A stretch of 64,000 bases of DNA from Ceriagrion tenellum. Its lineage: Eukaryota; Arthropoda; Insecta; Odonata; Coenagrionidae. Of the stretch, positions 38,641-50,293 are shown in pieces. Both the position numbers and the translations under genes were made by a program. The first letter of the stretch is position 1. Each line of letters starts with the position of its first letter. A model generated the notes under the pieces. It ran no database searches. It saw nothing but the letters and a program-made list of their open reading frames with translations, and was not told where the DNA came from. The DNA lies in the NCBI GenBank assembly GCA_963169105.1, contig OY720641.1, forward strand, positions 6,339,258-6,403,257, in the 5' to 3' direction.

Positions 38641-38864
38641 ATCCGACATTTTTCACCACCGAAAACGTTTTATAAATGACACTTTTTTCGACATTTAAAC
38701 GCTTTTTCTTCACAAACTACGCACCGCACGCTGACGTCTTCTCGTAATCAAGTACGTATTGACCACTCGCGCATTTTCCATTCACGCCAAGTAATTTTAT
38801 CCACTCGTTTTCAATACAAGAAGGATGTAACGATCAAAAAACGTAAGGTTTAACACTTGGAAAA
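38519..38864 (+). repeat. Chimeric T/D monomer
   Basis: The left half is T type (AGCACCATC, ATTAGAG); the right half is the D type of 30,400 (TTTAAACGCTTTTTCTTCAC, GCACGCTGACG). The switch lies between about 38,640 and 38,695. The same D right half is joined to a different left half at 32,652, so two separate exchanges used the same monomer segment, or one junction was later converted. Confidence 0.83.
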
Positions 38865-40560
38865 ATGGTCGAAAAACTCAGAATCTAAAATTTAATTAAA
38901 TCATGCGCAGCGACACCCGTTAATCGAGAAAGCTCCATCAAAGCCTATCACGCTCCCTTTTCATGTTCATTTCTGAAAATTCGAGTATCCGACATTTTTC
39001 GCCACCGGAAACGTTGTATAAGAGACACTTTTTTCGACATTCAAACGCTTTTAATTCACAAACTACGCACCGCATGCGGACGTCTTCTCGTAATCAAGTA
39101 CGTATTGACCACTCGCGCATTTTCCATTCACGCCAAGTAATTTTATCCACTCGTTTTCAATACAAGAAGGATGTAACGATCAAAAAACGTAAGGTTTAAC
39201 ACTTGGAAAAATGGTCGAAAAACTCAGAATCTAAAATTTAATTAAATCATGCGCAGGGACACCCGTTAATCGAGAAAGCTCCATCAAAGCCTATCACGCT
39301 CCCTTTTTATGTTCATTTCTAAAAATTCGAGTATCCGACATTTTTCACCACCGAAAACGTTTTATAAATGACACTCTTTTCGACATTCAAACGCTATTAA
39401 TTGACAAACTACGCACCGCATGCGGACGTCTTCTCGTAATCAAGTACATATTGACCACTCGCGCATTCTCCATCCACGCCAAGCAATTTCATCCACTCGT
39501 TTTTAATACAAGAAGGAGGTAACGATCAAAAAACGTAAGGTTTGGACTTGGAAAAATGGTCGAAAAACTCACAATCTAAAATTTAATTATATCATGCGCA
39601 ACGACACCCGTGCGTCGAGAAAGCTCCATAAAAGCCTATCACGCTCCCGATTGATGCCTATTTCTGAATATTCGAGTATCCGCATATTTTTCGCCACCGA
39701 AAACCTCGTATAATTGACACTTTTTTCAACATTTAAACGCTTTTAATTCACAAACTACGCACCGCACGCGGACGTCTACTCGAAATCAAGTACGAATTGA
39801 CCACTCGCGCATTCTTCATCCACGCCAAGTAATTTTATCCACTCGTTTTCAATACAAGAAGGAGGTAACGATCAAAAAACGTAAGGTTTAACACTTGGAA
39901 AATTGGTCGAAAAATTCAGAATCTAAAATTTAATTAAATCATGCGAAGCGACACCCGTTAATCGAGAAAGCTCCATCAAAGCCTTTCACGCTCCTTTTTC
40001 ATGTTCATTTCTGAAAATTTGAGTATCCGACATTTTTCGCCACCGGAAACGTTGTATAAGAGACACTTTTTTCGACATTCAAACGCTTTTAATTCACAAA
40101 CTACGCACCGCATGCGGACGTCTTCTCGTAATCAAGTACGTATTGACCACTCGCGCATTCTCCATCCACGCCCCGTAATTTTATCCACTCGTTTTCAATA
40201 CAAGAAGGAGGTAACGATCAAAAAACGTAAGGTTTAACACTTGGAAAATTGGTCGAAAAACTTAGAATCCAAAATTTAATTAAATCATGTGCAGCGAAAC
40301 CCGTGCATCGAGAAAGCGCCATCAAAGCCTATCACGCTTCCTTTTCATGTTCATTTCTAAAAATTCGAGTATCCGACATTTTTCACCACCGAAAACGTTT
40401 TATAAATGACACTTTTTTCGACATTCAAACGCTTTTAATTGACAAACTACGCACCGCATGCGGACGTCTTCTCGTAATCAAGTACGTTTTGACCACTCGA
40501 AAATTCTCCTTCCACGCCAAGTAATTTTATCTACTCGTTTTTAATACAAGAAGGAGGCAA
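38689..40560 (+). repeat. D/F block, copy 3 (8,289-bp spacing from copy 1)
   Basis: Repeats 30,400-32,271 in the same order, F (38,865), unmarked, D (39,556), F (39,903), K (40,249), including GCCCCGTAATT (31,880/40,169) and CGAAAATTCTCC (32,210/40,499). Copy 3 keeps the F and K monomers separate, unlike the fused unit in copy 2. Confidence 0.88.
39556..39902 (+). repeat. D-subtype monomer, duplicate of 31,267-31,613
   Basis: Third copy of the D monomer with the CATATTTTT gain, CGTGCGTCGAG and the broken AT palindrome. Confidence 0.87.
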
Positions 40561-43500
40561 CGATCAAAAAACGTAAGGTTTAACACTTGGATAATTGGTC
40601 GAAAAATTTAGAATCCAAAATTTAATTAAATCATGCGCAGCGACACCCGTGCATCGAGAAAGCACCATCAAAGCCTATCACGCTCCCTTTTCATGTTCAT
40701 TTCTAAAAATTAGAGTATCCGACATTTTTCACCACCGAAAACGTTTTATAAATGACACTTTTTTCGACATTCAAACGCTTTTAATTGACAAACTACGCAC
40801 CGCATGAGGACGCCTTCTCGTAATCAAGTACGTATTGACCACTCGCGCATTCTCCATCCACGCCAAGTAATTTTTTCCACTCGTTTTCAATACAAGAAGG
40901 ATGTAACGTTCAAAAAACGTAAGGCTTAACACATGGAAAATTGGTCGAAAAACTTAGAATCCAAAATTTAATTAAATCATGCGCAGCGACACCCGTGCAT
41001 CGAGAAAGCTCCAACAAAGCCAATCACCCTCCCTTTTCATGTTCATTTCTAAAAATTCGAGTATCCGACATTTTTCACCACCGAAAACGTTTTATAAATG
41101 ACACTTTTCTCGACATTCAAACGCTTTTAATTGACAAACTACGCACCGCATGCGGACGTCTTCTCGTAATCAAGTACTTATTGACCACGCGCGCATTCTC
41201 CATATACGCCAAGTAATTTTATATACTCGTTTTTAATACAAGAAGGAGGTAACGATCAAAAAACGTAAGGTTTAACACTAGGAAAATTGGTCGAAAAACT
41301 TAGAATCCAAAATTTAATTAAATGTGCGCAGCGAATCCTGTGCATCGAGAAAGTTCCATCAAAGCCAATCACGCTCCCTTTTCATGTTCATTTCTAAAAA
41401 TTCGAGTATCCGACATTTTTCGCCTTCGAAAACGTTTTATAAATGACACTTTTTTCGACATTCAAACGCTTTTAATTGACAAACTACGCACCGCATGCGG
41501 ACGTCTTCTCGTAATCAAGTACGTATTGACCACTCGCGCATTCTCCATCCACGCCAAGTAATTTTATTAACTCGTTTTTAATACAAGAAGGAGGTAACGA
41601 TCAAAAAACGTAAGGTTTAACACTTGGATAATAGGTCGAAAAACTTAGAATCCAAAATTTAATTAAATCATGCGCAGCGACACCCGTGCATCGAGAAAGC
41701 AATATCAAAGCCTATCACGCTCCCTTTTCATGTTCATTTCTAAAAATTAGAGTATCCGACATTTTTCACCACCGAAAACGTTTTATAAATGACACTTTTT
41801 TCGACATTCAAACGCTTTTAATTGACAAACTACGCACCGCATGCGGACGTCTTCTTGTAATCAAGTACGTATTGACCACTCGCGCATTCTCCATCCACGC
41901 CAAGTAATTTTATCCACTCGTTTTCAATACAAGAAGGATGTAACGATCAAAAAACGTAAGGTTTAACACATGGAAAATTGGTCGAAAAACTTAGAATCCA
42001 AAATTTAATTAAATCATGCGCAGCGACACCCGTGCATCGAGAAAGCTCCATCAAAGCCAATCACCCTCCCTTTTCATGTTCATTTCTAAAAATTCGAGTA
42101 TCCGACATTTTTCACCACCGAAAACGTTTTATAAATGACACTTTTTTCGACATTCAAACGCTTTTAATTGAGAAACTACGCACCGCATGCGGACGTCTTC
42201 TCGTAATCAAGTACGTATTGACCACGCGCGCATTCTCCATCCACGCCAAGTAATTTTATCCACTCCTTTTCAATACAAGAAGGATGTAACGATCAAAAAA
42301 CGTAAGGTTTAACACTTGGAAAATTGGTCGAAAAACTTAGAATCCAAAATTTAATTAAATGTGCGCAGCGTCACCTGTGCATCGAGAAAGTTCCATCAAA
42401 GCCTATCACGCTCCCTTTTCATGTTCATTTCTAAAAATTCGAGTATCCGACATTTTTCGCCTTCGAAAACGTTTTATAAATGACACTTTTTTCGACATTC
42501 AAACGCTTTTAATTGACAAACTACGCACCGCATGCGGACGTCTTCTCGTAATCAAGTACGTATTGACCACTCGCGCATTCTCCATCCACGCCCAGTAATT
42601 TTATCCACTCGTTTTCAATACAAGAAGGAGGTAACGATCAAAAAACGTAAGGTTTAACACTTGGAAAATTGGTCGAAAAACATAGAATCCAAAATTTAAT
42701 TAAATCATGTGCAGCGAAACCCGTGCATCGAGAAAGCGCCATCAAAGCCTATCACGATTCCTTTTCATGTTCATTTCTAAAAATCCGAGTATCCGACATT
42801 TTTCACCACCGAAAACGTTTTATAAATGACACTTTTTTCGACATTCAAACGCTTTTAATTGACAAACTACGCACCGCATGCGGACGTCTTCTCGTAATCA
42901 AGTACGTTTTACCACTCGATAATTCTCCTTCCACGCCAAGTAATTTTATCTACTCGTTTTTAATACAAGAAGGAGGCAACGATCAAAAAACGTAAGGTTT
43001 AACACTTGGATAATTGGTCGAAAAACTTAGAATCCAAAATTTAACTAAATCATGCGCAGCGACACCCGTGCATCGAGAAAGCACCATCAAAGCCTATCAC
43101 GCTCCCTTTTCATGTTCATTTCTAAAAATTAGAGTATCCGACATTTTTCACCACCGAAAACGTTTTATAAATGACACTTTTTTCGACATTCAAACGCTTT
43201 TGATTGACAAACTAGGCACCGCATGCGGACGTCTTCTCGTAATCAAGTACTTATTGACCACTCGCGCATTCTCCATCCACGCCAAGTAATTTTATCCACT
43301 CGTTTTTAATACAAGAAGGAGGTAACGATCAAAAAACGTAAGGTTTAACACTTGGATAATTGGTCGAAAAACTTAGAATCCAAAATTTAATAAAATCATG
43401 CGCAGCGACACCCGTGCATCGAGAAAGCTCCATCAAAGCCTATCACGCTCACTTTTCATGTTCATTTCTAAAAATTAGAGTATCCGACATTTTTCACCAC

Positions 43501-44740
43501 CGAAAACGTTTTATAAATGACACTATTTTCGACATTCAAACGCTTTTAAATGACAAACTACGCACCGCATGCGGACGTCTTCTTGTAATCAAGTACGTAT
43601 TGACCACTCGCGTATTCTCCATCCACGCCAAGTAATTTTATCCACTCGTTTTCAATACAAGAAGGATGTAACGATCAAAAAACGTAAGGTTTAACACATG
43701 GAAAATTGGTCGAAAAACTTAGAATCCAAAATTTAATTAAATCATGCGCAGCGACACCCGTGCATCGAGAAAGCTCCATCAAAGCCAATCACCTTCCCTT
43801 TTCATGTTCATTTCTAAAAATTCGAGTATCCGACATTTTTCACCACCGAAAACGTTTTATAAATGACACTTTTCTCGACATTCAAACGCTTTTAATTGAC
43901 AAACTACGCACCGCATGCGGACGTCTTCTCGTAATCAAGTACGTATTGACCACGCGCGCATTCTCCATCCACGCCAAGTAATTTTATCCACTCGTTTTCA
44001 ATACAAGAAGGATGTAACGATCAAAAAACGTAAGGTTTAACACTTGGAAAATTGGTCGAAAAACTTAGAATCCAAAATTTAATTAAATGTGCGCAGCGAC
44101 ACCTGTGCATCGAGAAAGTTCCATCAAAGCCTATCACGCTCCCTTTTCATGTTCATTTCTAAAAATTCGAGTATCCGACATTTTTCGCCTTCGAAAACGT
44201 TTTATAAATGACACTTTTTTCGACATTCAAACGCTTTTAATTGACAAACTACGCACCGCATGCGGACGTCTTCTCGTAATCAAGTACGTATTGACCACTC
44301 GCGCATTCTCCATCCACGCCAAGTAATTTTATCCACTCGTTTTCAATACAAGAAGGAGGTAACGATGAAAAAACGTAAGGTTTAACACTTGGATAATAGG
44401 TCGAAAAACTTAGAATCCAAAATTTAATTAAATCATGCGCAGCGAAACCCGTGCATCCAGAAAGCTCCATCAAAGCCTATCACGCTCCCTTTTCATGTTC
44501 ATTTCTAAAAATTAGAGTATCCGACATTTTTCACCACCGAAAACGTTTTATAAATGACACTTTTTTCGACATTCAAACGCTTTTAATTGACAAACTACGC
44601 ACCACATGCGGACGTCTTCTCGTAATCAAGTACGTTTTGACCACTCGATAATTCTCCTTCCTCGCCAAGTAATTTTATCTACTCGTTTTTAATACAAGAA
44701 GGAGGCAACGATCAAAAAACGTAAGGTTTAACACTTGGAT
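40561..44740 (+). repeat. N-G-K-T block, copy 2 (6,212-bp spacing)
   Basis: Repeats 34,350-38,510 unit by unit. Differences are single bases such as CACGATTCC at 42,754 (CACGCTTCC in copy 1), TTAATAAAATC near 43,388 and TTTTCTCGACATT at 43,870 (TTTTTTCGACATT in copy 1), plus the 12 bp missing from copy 1 at 38,168. Confidence 0.9.
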
Positions 44741-45418
44741 AATTGGTCGAAAAACTTAGAATCCAAAATTTAATTAAATCATGCGCAGCGACACCCGTGC
44801 ATCGAGAAAGCACCATCAAAGCCTATCACGCTCCCTTTTCATGTTCATTTCTAAAAATTAGAGTATCCGACATTTTTCACCACCGAAAACGTTTTATAAA
44901 TGACACTTTTTTCGACATTCAAACGCTTTTAATTGACAAACTACGCACCGCATGCGGACGTCTTCTCGTAATCAAGTACGTATTGACCACTCGCGCATTC
45001 TCCATCCACGCCAAGTAATTTTATATACTCGTTTATAATACAAGAAGGAGGTAACGATCAAAAAACGTAAGGTTTAACACTTGGATAATTGGTCGAAAAA
45101 CTTAGAATCCAAAATTTAATTAAATCATGCGCAGCGGCACCTGTGCATCGAGAAAGCTCCATCAAAACCTGTCACGCTCCCTTTTCATGTTCATTTCTAA
45201 AAATTAGAGTATCCGACATTTTTCACCACCGAAAACGTTTTATAAATGACACTTTTTTCGACATTCAAACGCTTTTAATTGACAAACTACGCACCGCATG
45301 CGGACGTCTTCTCGTAATCATGTACGTATTGACCACTCGCGTATTCTCCATCCACGCCAAGTAATTTTTTCCACTCGTTTTCAATACAAGAAGGATGTAA
45401 CGATCAAAAAACGTAAGG

Positions 45419-45450
45419 CTTATGGAAAATGGAAAATTGGAAATGGAAAT
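45419..45450 (+). repeat. Short irregular GGAAAAT amplification at the monomer junction (+16 bp)
   Basis: GGCTTATGGAAAATGG followed by AAAATTGGAAATGGAAATTTGG replaces the usual GGCTTAACACATGGAAAATTGG. The segment reads as three or four imperfect copies of GGAAAAT, consistent with slippage on the ATGGAAAATTGG motif already present in this subtype. Confidence 0.9.
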
Positions 45451-46124
45451 TTGGTCGAAAAACTTAGAATCCAAAATTTAATTAAATGTGCGCAGCGACA
45501 CCTGTGCATCGAGAAAGTTCCATCAAAGCCTATCACGCTCCCTTTTCATGTTCATTTCTAAAAATTCGAGTATCCGACATTTTTCGCCTTCGAAAACGTT
45601 TTATAAATGACACTGTTTTCGACATTCAAACGCTTTTAATTGACAAACTACGCACCGCATGCGGACGTCTTCTCGTAAATAAGTACGTATTGACCACTCG
45701 CGCATTCTCCATCCACGCCAAGTAATTTTATCCACTCGTTTTCAATACAAGAAGGAGGTAACGATCAAAAAACGTAAGGTTTAACACTTGGATAATAGGT
45801 CGAAAAACTTAGAATCCAAAATTTAATTAAATCATGCGCAGCGAAACCCGTGCATCCAGAAAGCTCCATCAAAGCCTATCACGCTCCCTTTTCATGTTCA
45901 TTTCTAAAAATTAGAGTATCCGACATTTTTCACCACCGAAAACGTTTTATAAATGACACTTTTTTCGACATTCAAACGCTTTTAATTGACAAACTACGCA
46001 CCGCATGCGGACGTCTTCTCGTAATCAAGTACGTATTGACCACTCGCGCATTCTCCATCCACGCCAAGTAATTTTATATACTCGTTTTTAATACAAGAAG
46101 GAGGTAACGATCAAAAAACGTAAG

Positions 46125-46138
46125 GTAAGTAAAACACT
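46125..46138 (+). other. 4-bp gain at the monomer junction
   Basis: AAGGTAAGTAAAACACTTGG replaces AAGGTTTAACACTTGG. Confidence 0.9.
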
Positions 46139-48140
46139 TGGATAATTGGTCGAAAAACTTAGAATCCAAAATTTAATTAAATCATGCGCAGCGACACCCG
46201 TGCATCGAGAAAGCTCCATCAAAGCCTATCACGCTCCCTTTTCATGTTCATTTCTAAAAATTCGAGTATCCGACATTTTTCACCACCGAAAACGTTTTAT
46301 AAATGACACTTTTTTCGACATTCAAACGCTTTTAATTGACAAACTACGCACCGCATGCGGACATCTTCTCGTAATCAAGTACGTATTGACCACTCGCGCA
46401 TTCTCCATCCACGCCAAGTAATTTTTTCCACTCGTTTTCAATACAAGAAGGATGTAACGATCAAAAAACGTAAGGCTTAACACATGGAAAATTGGTCGAA
46501 AAACTTAGAATCCAAAATTTAATTAAATCATGCGCAGCGACACCCGTGCATCGAGAAAGCTCCATCAAAACCTGTCACGCTCCCTTTTCATGTTCATTTC
46601 TAAAAATTCGAGTATCCGACATTTTTCACCACCGAAAACGTTTTATAAATGACACTTTTCTCGACATTCAAACGCTTTTAATTGACAAACTACGCACCGC
46701 ATGCGGACGTCTTCTCGTAATCAAGTACGTATTGACCACGCGCGCATTCTCCATCCACGCCAAGTAATTTTATCCACTCGTTTTCAATACAAGAAGGATG
46801 TAACGATCAAAAAACGTAAGGTTTAACACTTGGAAAATTGGTCGAAAAACTTAGAATCCAAAATTTAATTAAATGTGCGCAGCGACACCTGTGCATCGAG
46901 AAAGTTCCATCAAAGCCTATCACGCTCCCTTTTCATGTTCATTTCTAAAAATTCGAGTATCCGACATTTTTCGCCTTCGAAAACGTTTTATAAATGACAC
47001 TTTTTTCGACATTCAAACGCTTTTAATTGACAAACTACGCACCGCATGCGGACGTCTTCTCGTAATCAAGTACGTATTGACCACTCGCGCATTCTCCATC
47101 CACGCCAAGTAATTTTATCCACTCGTTTTCAATACAAGAAGGAGGTAACGATCAAAAAACGTAAGGTTTAACACTTGGATAATAGGTCGAAAAACTTAGA
47201 ATCCAAAATTTAATTAAATCATGCGCAGCGAAACCCGTGCATCCAGAAAGCTCTATCAAAACCTGTCACGCTCCCTTTTCATGTTCATTTCTAAAAATTC
47301 GAGTATCCGACATTTTTCACCACCGAAAACGTTTTATAAAAGACACTTTTCTCGACATTCAAACGCTTTTAATTGACAAACTACGCACCGCATGCGGACG
47401 TCTTCTCGTAATCAAGTACGTATTGACCACGCGCGCATTCTCCATCCACGCCAAGTAATTTTATCCACTCGTTTTCAATACAAGAAGGATGTAACGATCA
47501 AAAAACGTAAGGTTTAACACTTGGAAAATTGGTCGAAAAACTTAGAATCCAAAATTTAATTAAATGTGCGCAGCGACACCTGTGCATCGAGAAAGTTCCA
47601 TCAAAGCCTATCACGCTCCCTTTTCATGTTCATTTCTAAAAATTCGAGTATCCGACATTTTTCGCCTTCGAAAACGTTTTATAAATGACACTTTTTTCGA
47701 CATTCAAACGCTTTTAATTGACAAACTACGCACCGCATGCGGACGTCTTCTCGTAATCAAGTACGTATTGACCACTCGCGCATTCTCCATCCACGCCAAG
47801 TAATTTTATCCACTCGTTTTCAATACAAGAAGGAGGTAACGATCAAAAAACGTAAGGTTTAACACTTGGATAATAGGTCGAAAAACTTAGAATCCAAAAT
47901 TTAATTAAATCATGCGCAGCGAAACCCGTGCATCCAGAAAGCTCCATCAAAGCCTATCACGCTCCCTTTTCATGTTCATTTCTAAAAATTAGAGTATCCG
48001 ACATTTTTCACCACCGAAAACGTTTTATAAATGACACTTTTTTCGACATTCAAACGCTTTTAATTGACAAACTACGCACCGCATGCGGACGTCTTCTCGT
48101 AATCAAGTACGTATTGACCACTCGCGCATTCTCCATCCAC

Positions 48141-50215
48141 GCCAAGTAATTTTTTCCACTCGTTTTCAATACAAGAAGGATGTAACGATCAAAAAACGTA
48201 AGGCTTAACACATGGAAAATTGGTCGAAAAACTTAGAATCCAAAATTTAATTAAATCATGCGCAGCGACACCCGTGCATCGAGAAAGCACCATCAAAGCC
48301 TATCACGCTCCCTTTTCATGTTCATTTCTAAAAATTAGAGTATCCGACATTTTTCACCACCGAAAACGTTTTATAAATGACACTTTTTTCGACATTCAAA
48401 CGCTTTTAATTGACAAACTACGCACCGCATGCGGACGTCTTCTCGTAATCAAGTACGTATTGACCACTCGCGCATTCTCCATCCACGCCAAGTAATTTTA
48501 TATACTCGTTTATAATACAAGAAGGAGGTAACGATCAAAAAACGTAAGGTTTAACACTTGGATAATTGGTCGAAAAACTTAGAATCCAAAATTTAATTAA
48601 ATCATGCGCAGCGGCACCCGTGCATCGAGAAAGCTCCATCAAAACCTGTCACGCTCCCTTTTCATGTTCATTTCTAAAAATTAGAGTATCCGACATTTTT
48701 CACCACCGAAAACATTTTATAAATGACACTTTTTTCGACATTCAAACGCTTTTAATTGACAAACTACGCACCGCATGCGGACGTCTTCTCGTAATCACGT
48801 ACGTATTGACCACTCGCGTATTCTCCATCCACGCCAAGTAATTTTTTCCACTCGTTTTCAATACAAGAAGGATGTAACGATCAAAAAACGTAAGGCTTAA
48901 CACATGGAAAATTGGTGGAAAAACTTAGAATCCAAAATTTAATTAAATCATGCGCAGCGACACCCGTGCATCGAGAAAGCTCTATCAAAACCTGTCACGC
49001 TCCCTTTTCATGTTCATTTCTAAAAATTCGAGTATCCGACATTTTTCACCACCGAAAACGTTTTATAAATGACACTTTTCTCGACATTCAAATGCTTTTA
49101 ATTGACAAACTACGCACCGCATGCGGACGTCTTCTCGTAATCAAGTACGTATTGACCACGCGCGCATTCTCCATCCACGCCAAGTAATTTTATCCACTCG
49201 TTTTCAATACAAGAAGGATGTAACGATCAAAAAACGTAAGGTTTAACACTTGGAAAATTGGTCGAAAAACTTAGAATCCAAAATTTAATTAAATGTGCGC
49301 AGCGACACCTGTGCATCGAGAATGTTCCATCAAAGCCTATCACGCTCCCTTTTCATGTTCATTTCTAAAAATTCGAGTATCCGACATTTTTCGCCTTCGA
49401 AAACGTTTTATAAATGACACTTTTTTCGACATTCAAACGCTTTTAATTGACAAACTACGCACCGCATGCGGACGTCTTCTCGTAATCAAGTACGTATTGA
49501 CCACTCGCGCATTCTCCATCCACGCCAAGTAATTTTATCCACTCGTTTTCAATACAAGAAGGAGGTAACGATCAAAAAACGTAAGGTTTAACACTTGGAT
49601 AATAGGTCGAAAAACTTAGAATCCAAAATTTAATTAAATCATGCGCAGCGAAACCCGTGCATCCAGAAAGCTCCATCAAAGCCTATCACGCTCCCTTTTC
49701 ATGTTCATTTCTAAAAATTAGAGTATCCGACATTTTTCACCACCGAAAACGTTTTATAAATGACACTTTTTTCGACATTCAAACGCTTTTAATTGACAAA
49801 CTACGCACCGCATGCGGACGTCTTCTCGTAATCAAGTACGTATTGACCACGCGCGCATTCTCCATCCACGCCAAGTAATTTTATCCACTCGTTTTCAATA
49901 CAAGAAGGATGTAACGATCAAAAAACGTAAGGTTTAACACTTGGAAAATTGGTCGAAAAACTTAGAATCCAAAATTTAATTAAATGTGCGCAGCGACACC
50001 TGTGCATCGAGAAAGTTCCATCAAAGCCTATCACGCTCCCTTTTCATGTTCATTTCTAAAAATTCGAGTATCCGACATTTTTCGCCTTCGAAAACGTTTT
50101 ATAAATGACACTTTTTTCGACATTCAAACGCTTTTAATTGACAAACTACGCACCGCATGCGGACGTCTTCTCGTAATCAAGTACGTATTGACCACTCGCG
50201 CATTCTCCATCCACG
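48141..50215 (+). repeat. 6-mer higher-order repeat (2,074 bp), copy 1
   Basis: Order T, C-like (CAGCGGCACC), C, G, P, G, with exact 2,074-bp spacing to copy 2 (48,220/50,294, 48,566/50,640, 48,912/50,986, 49,984/52,058). Private shared marks include CGTTTATAATAC (48,508/50,582), AATCACGTACG (48,794/50,868), TTGGTGGAAAAAC (48,911/50,985) and CAAATGCTTTT (49,089/51,163). Confidence 0.9.
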
Positions 50216-50293
50216 CCAAGTAATTTTTTCCACTCGTTTTCAATACAAGAAGGATGTAACGATCAAAAAACGTAAGGCTTAACACATGGAAAA
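49949..50293 (+). repeat. Chimeric monomer at the 2,074-bp duplication junction
   Basis: The left part is G type (TAAATGTGCGC, GCCTTCGAAAA). The right tail is ATTTTTTCCACTCG with GGATGTAACG and GCTTAACACATGG, as in the tail of the P monomer at 47,873. The switch lies between about 50,090 and 50,226. Confidence 0.75.

Larger units (their letters stand above)
44743..48140 (+). repeat. C-G-P region 3
   Basis: Order from 44,743: T (tail CGTTTATAATACAAG), a C-like unit with CAGCGGCACC, G, P, an unmarked unit, C (46,492), G (46,838), P/C hybrid (47,182, with both CATCCAGAAAG and TCAAAACCTGTC), G (47,529), P (47,873). The T and C-like pair at 44,743-45,364 recurs at 48,220 and 50,294. Confidence 0.8.
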
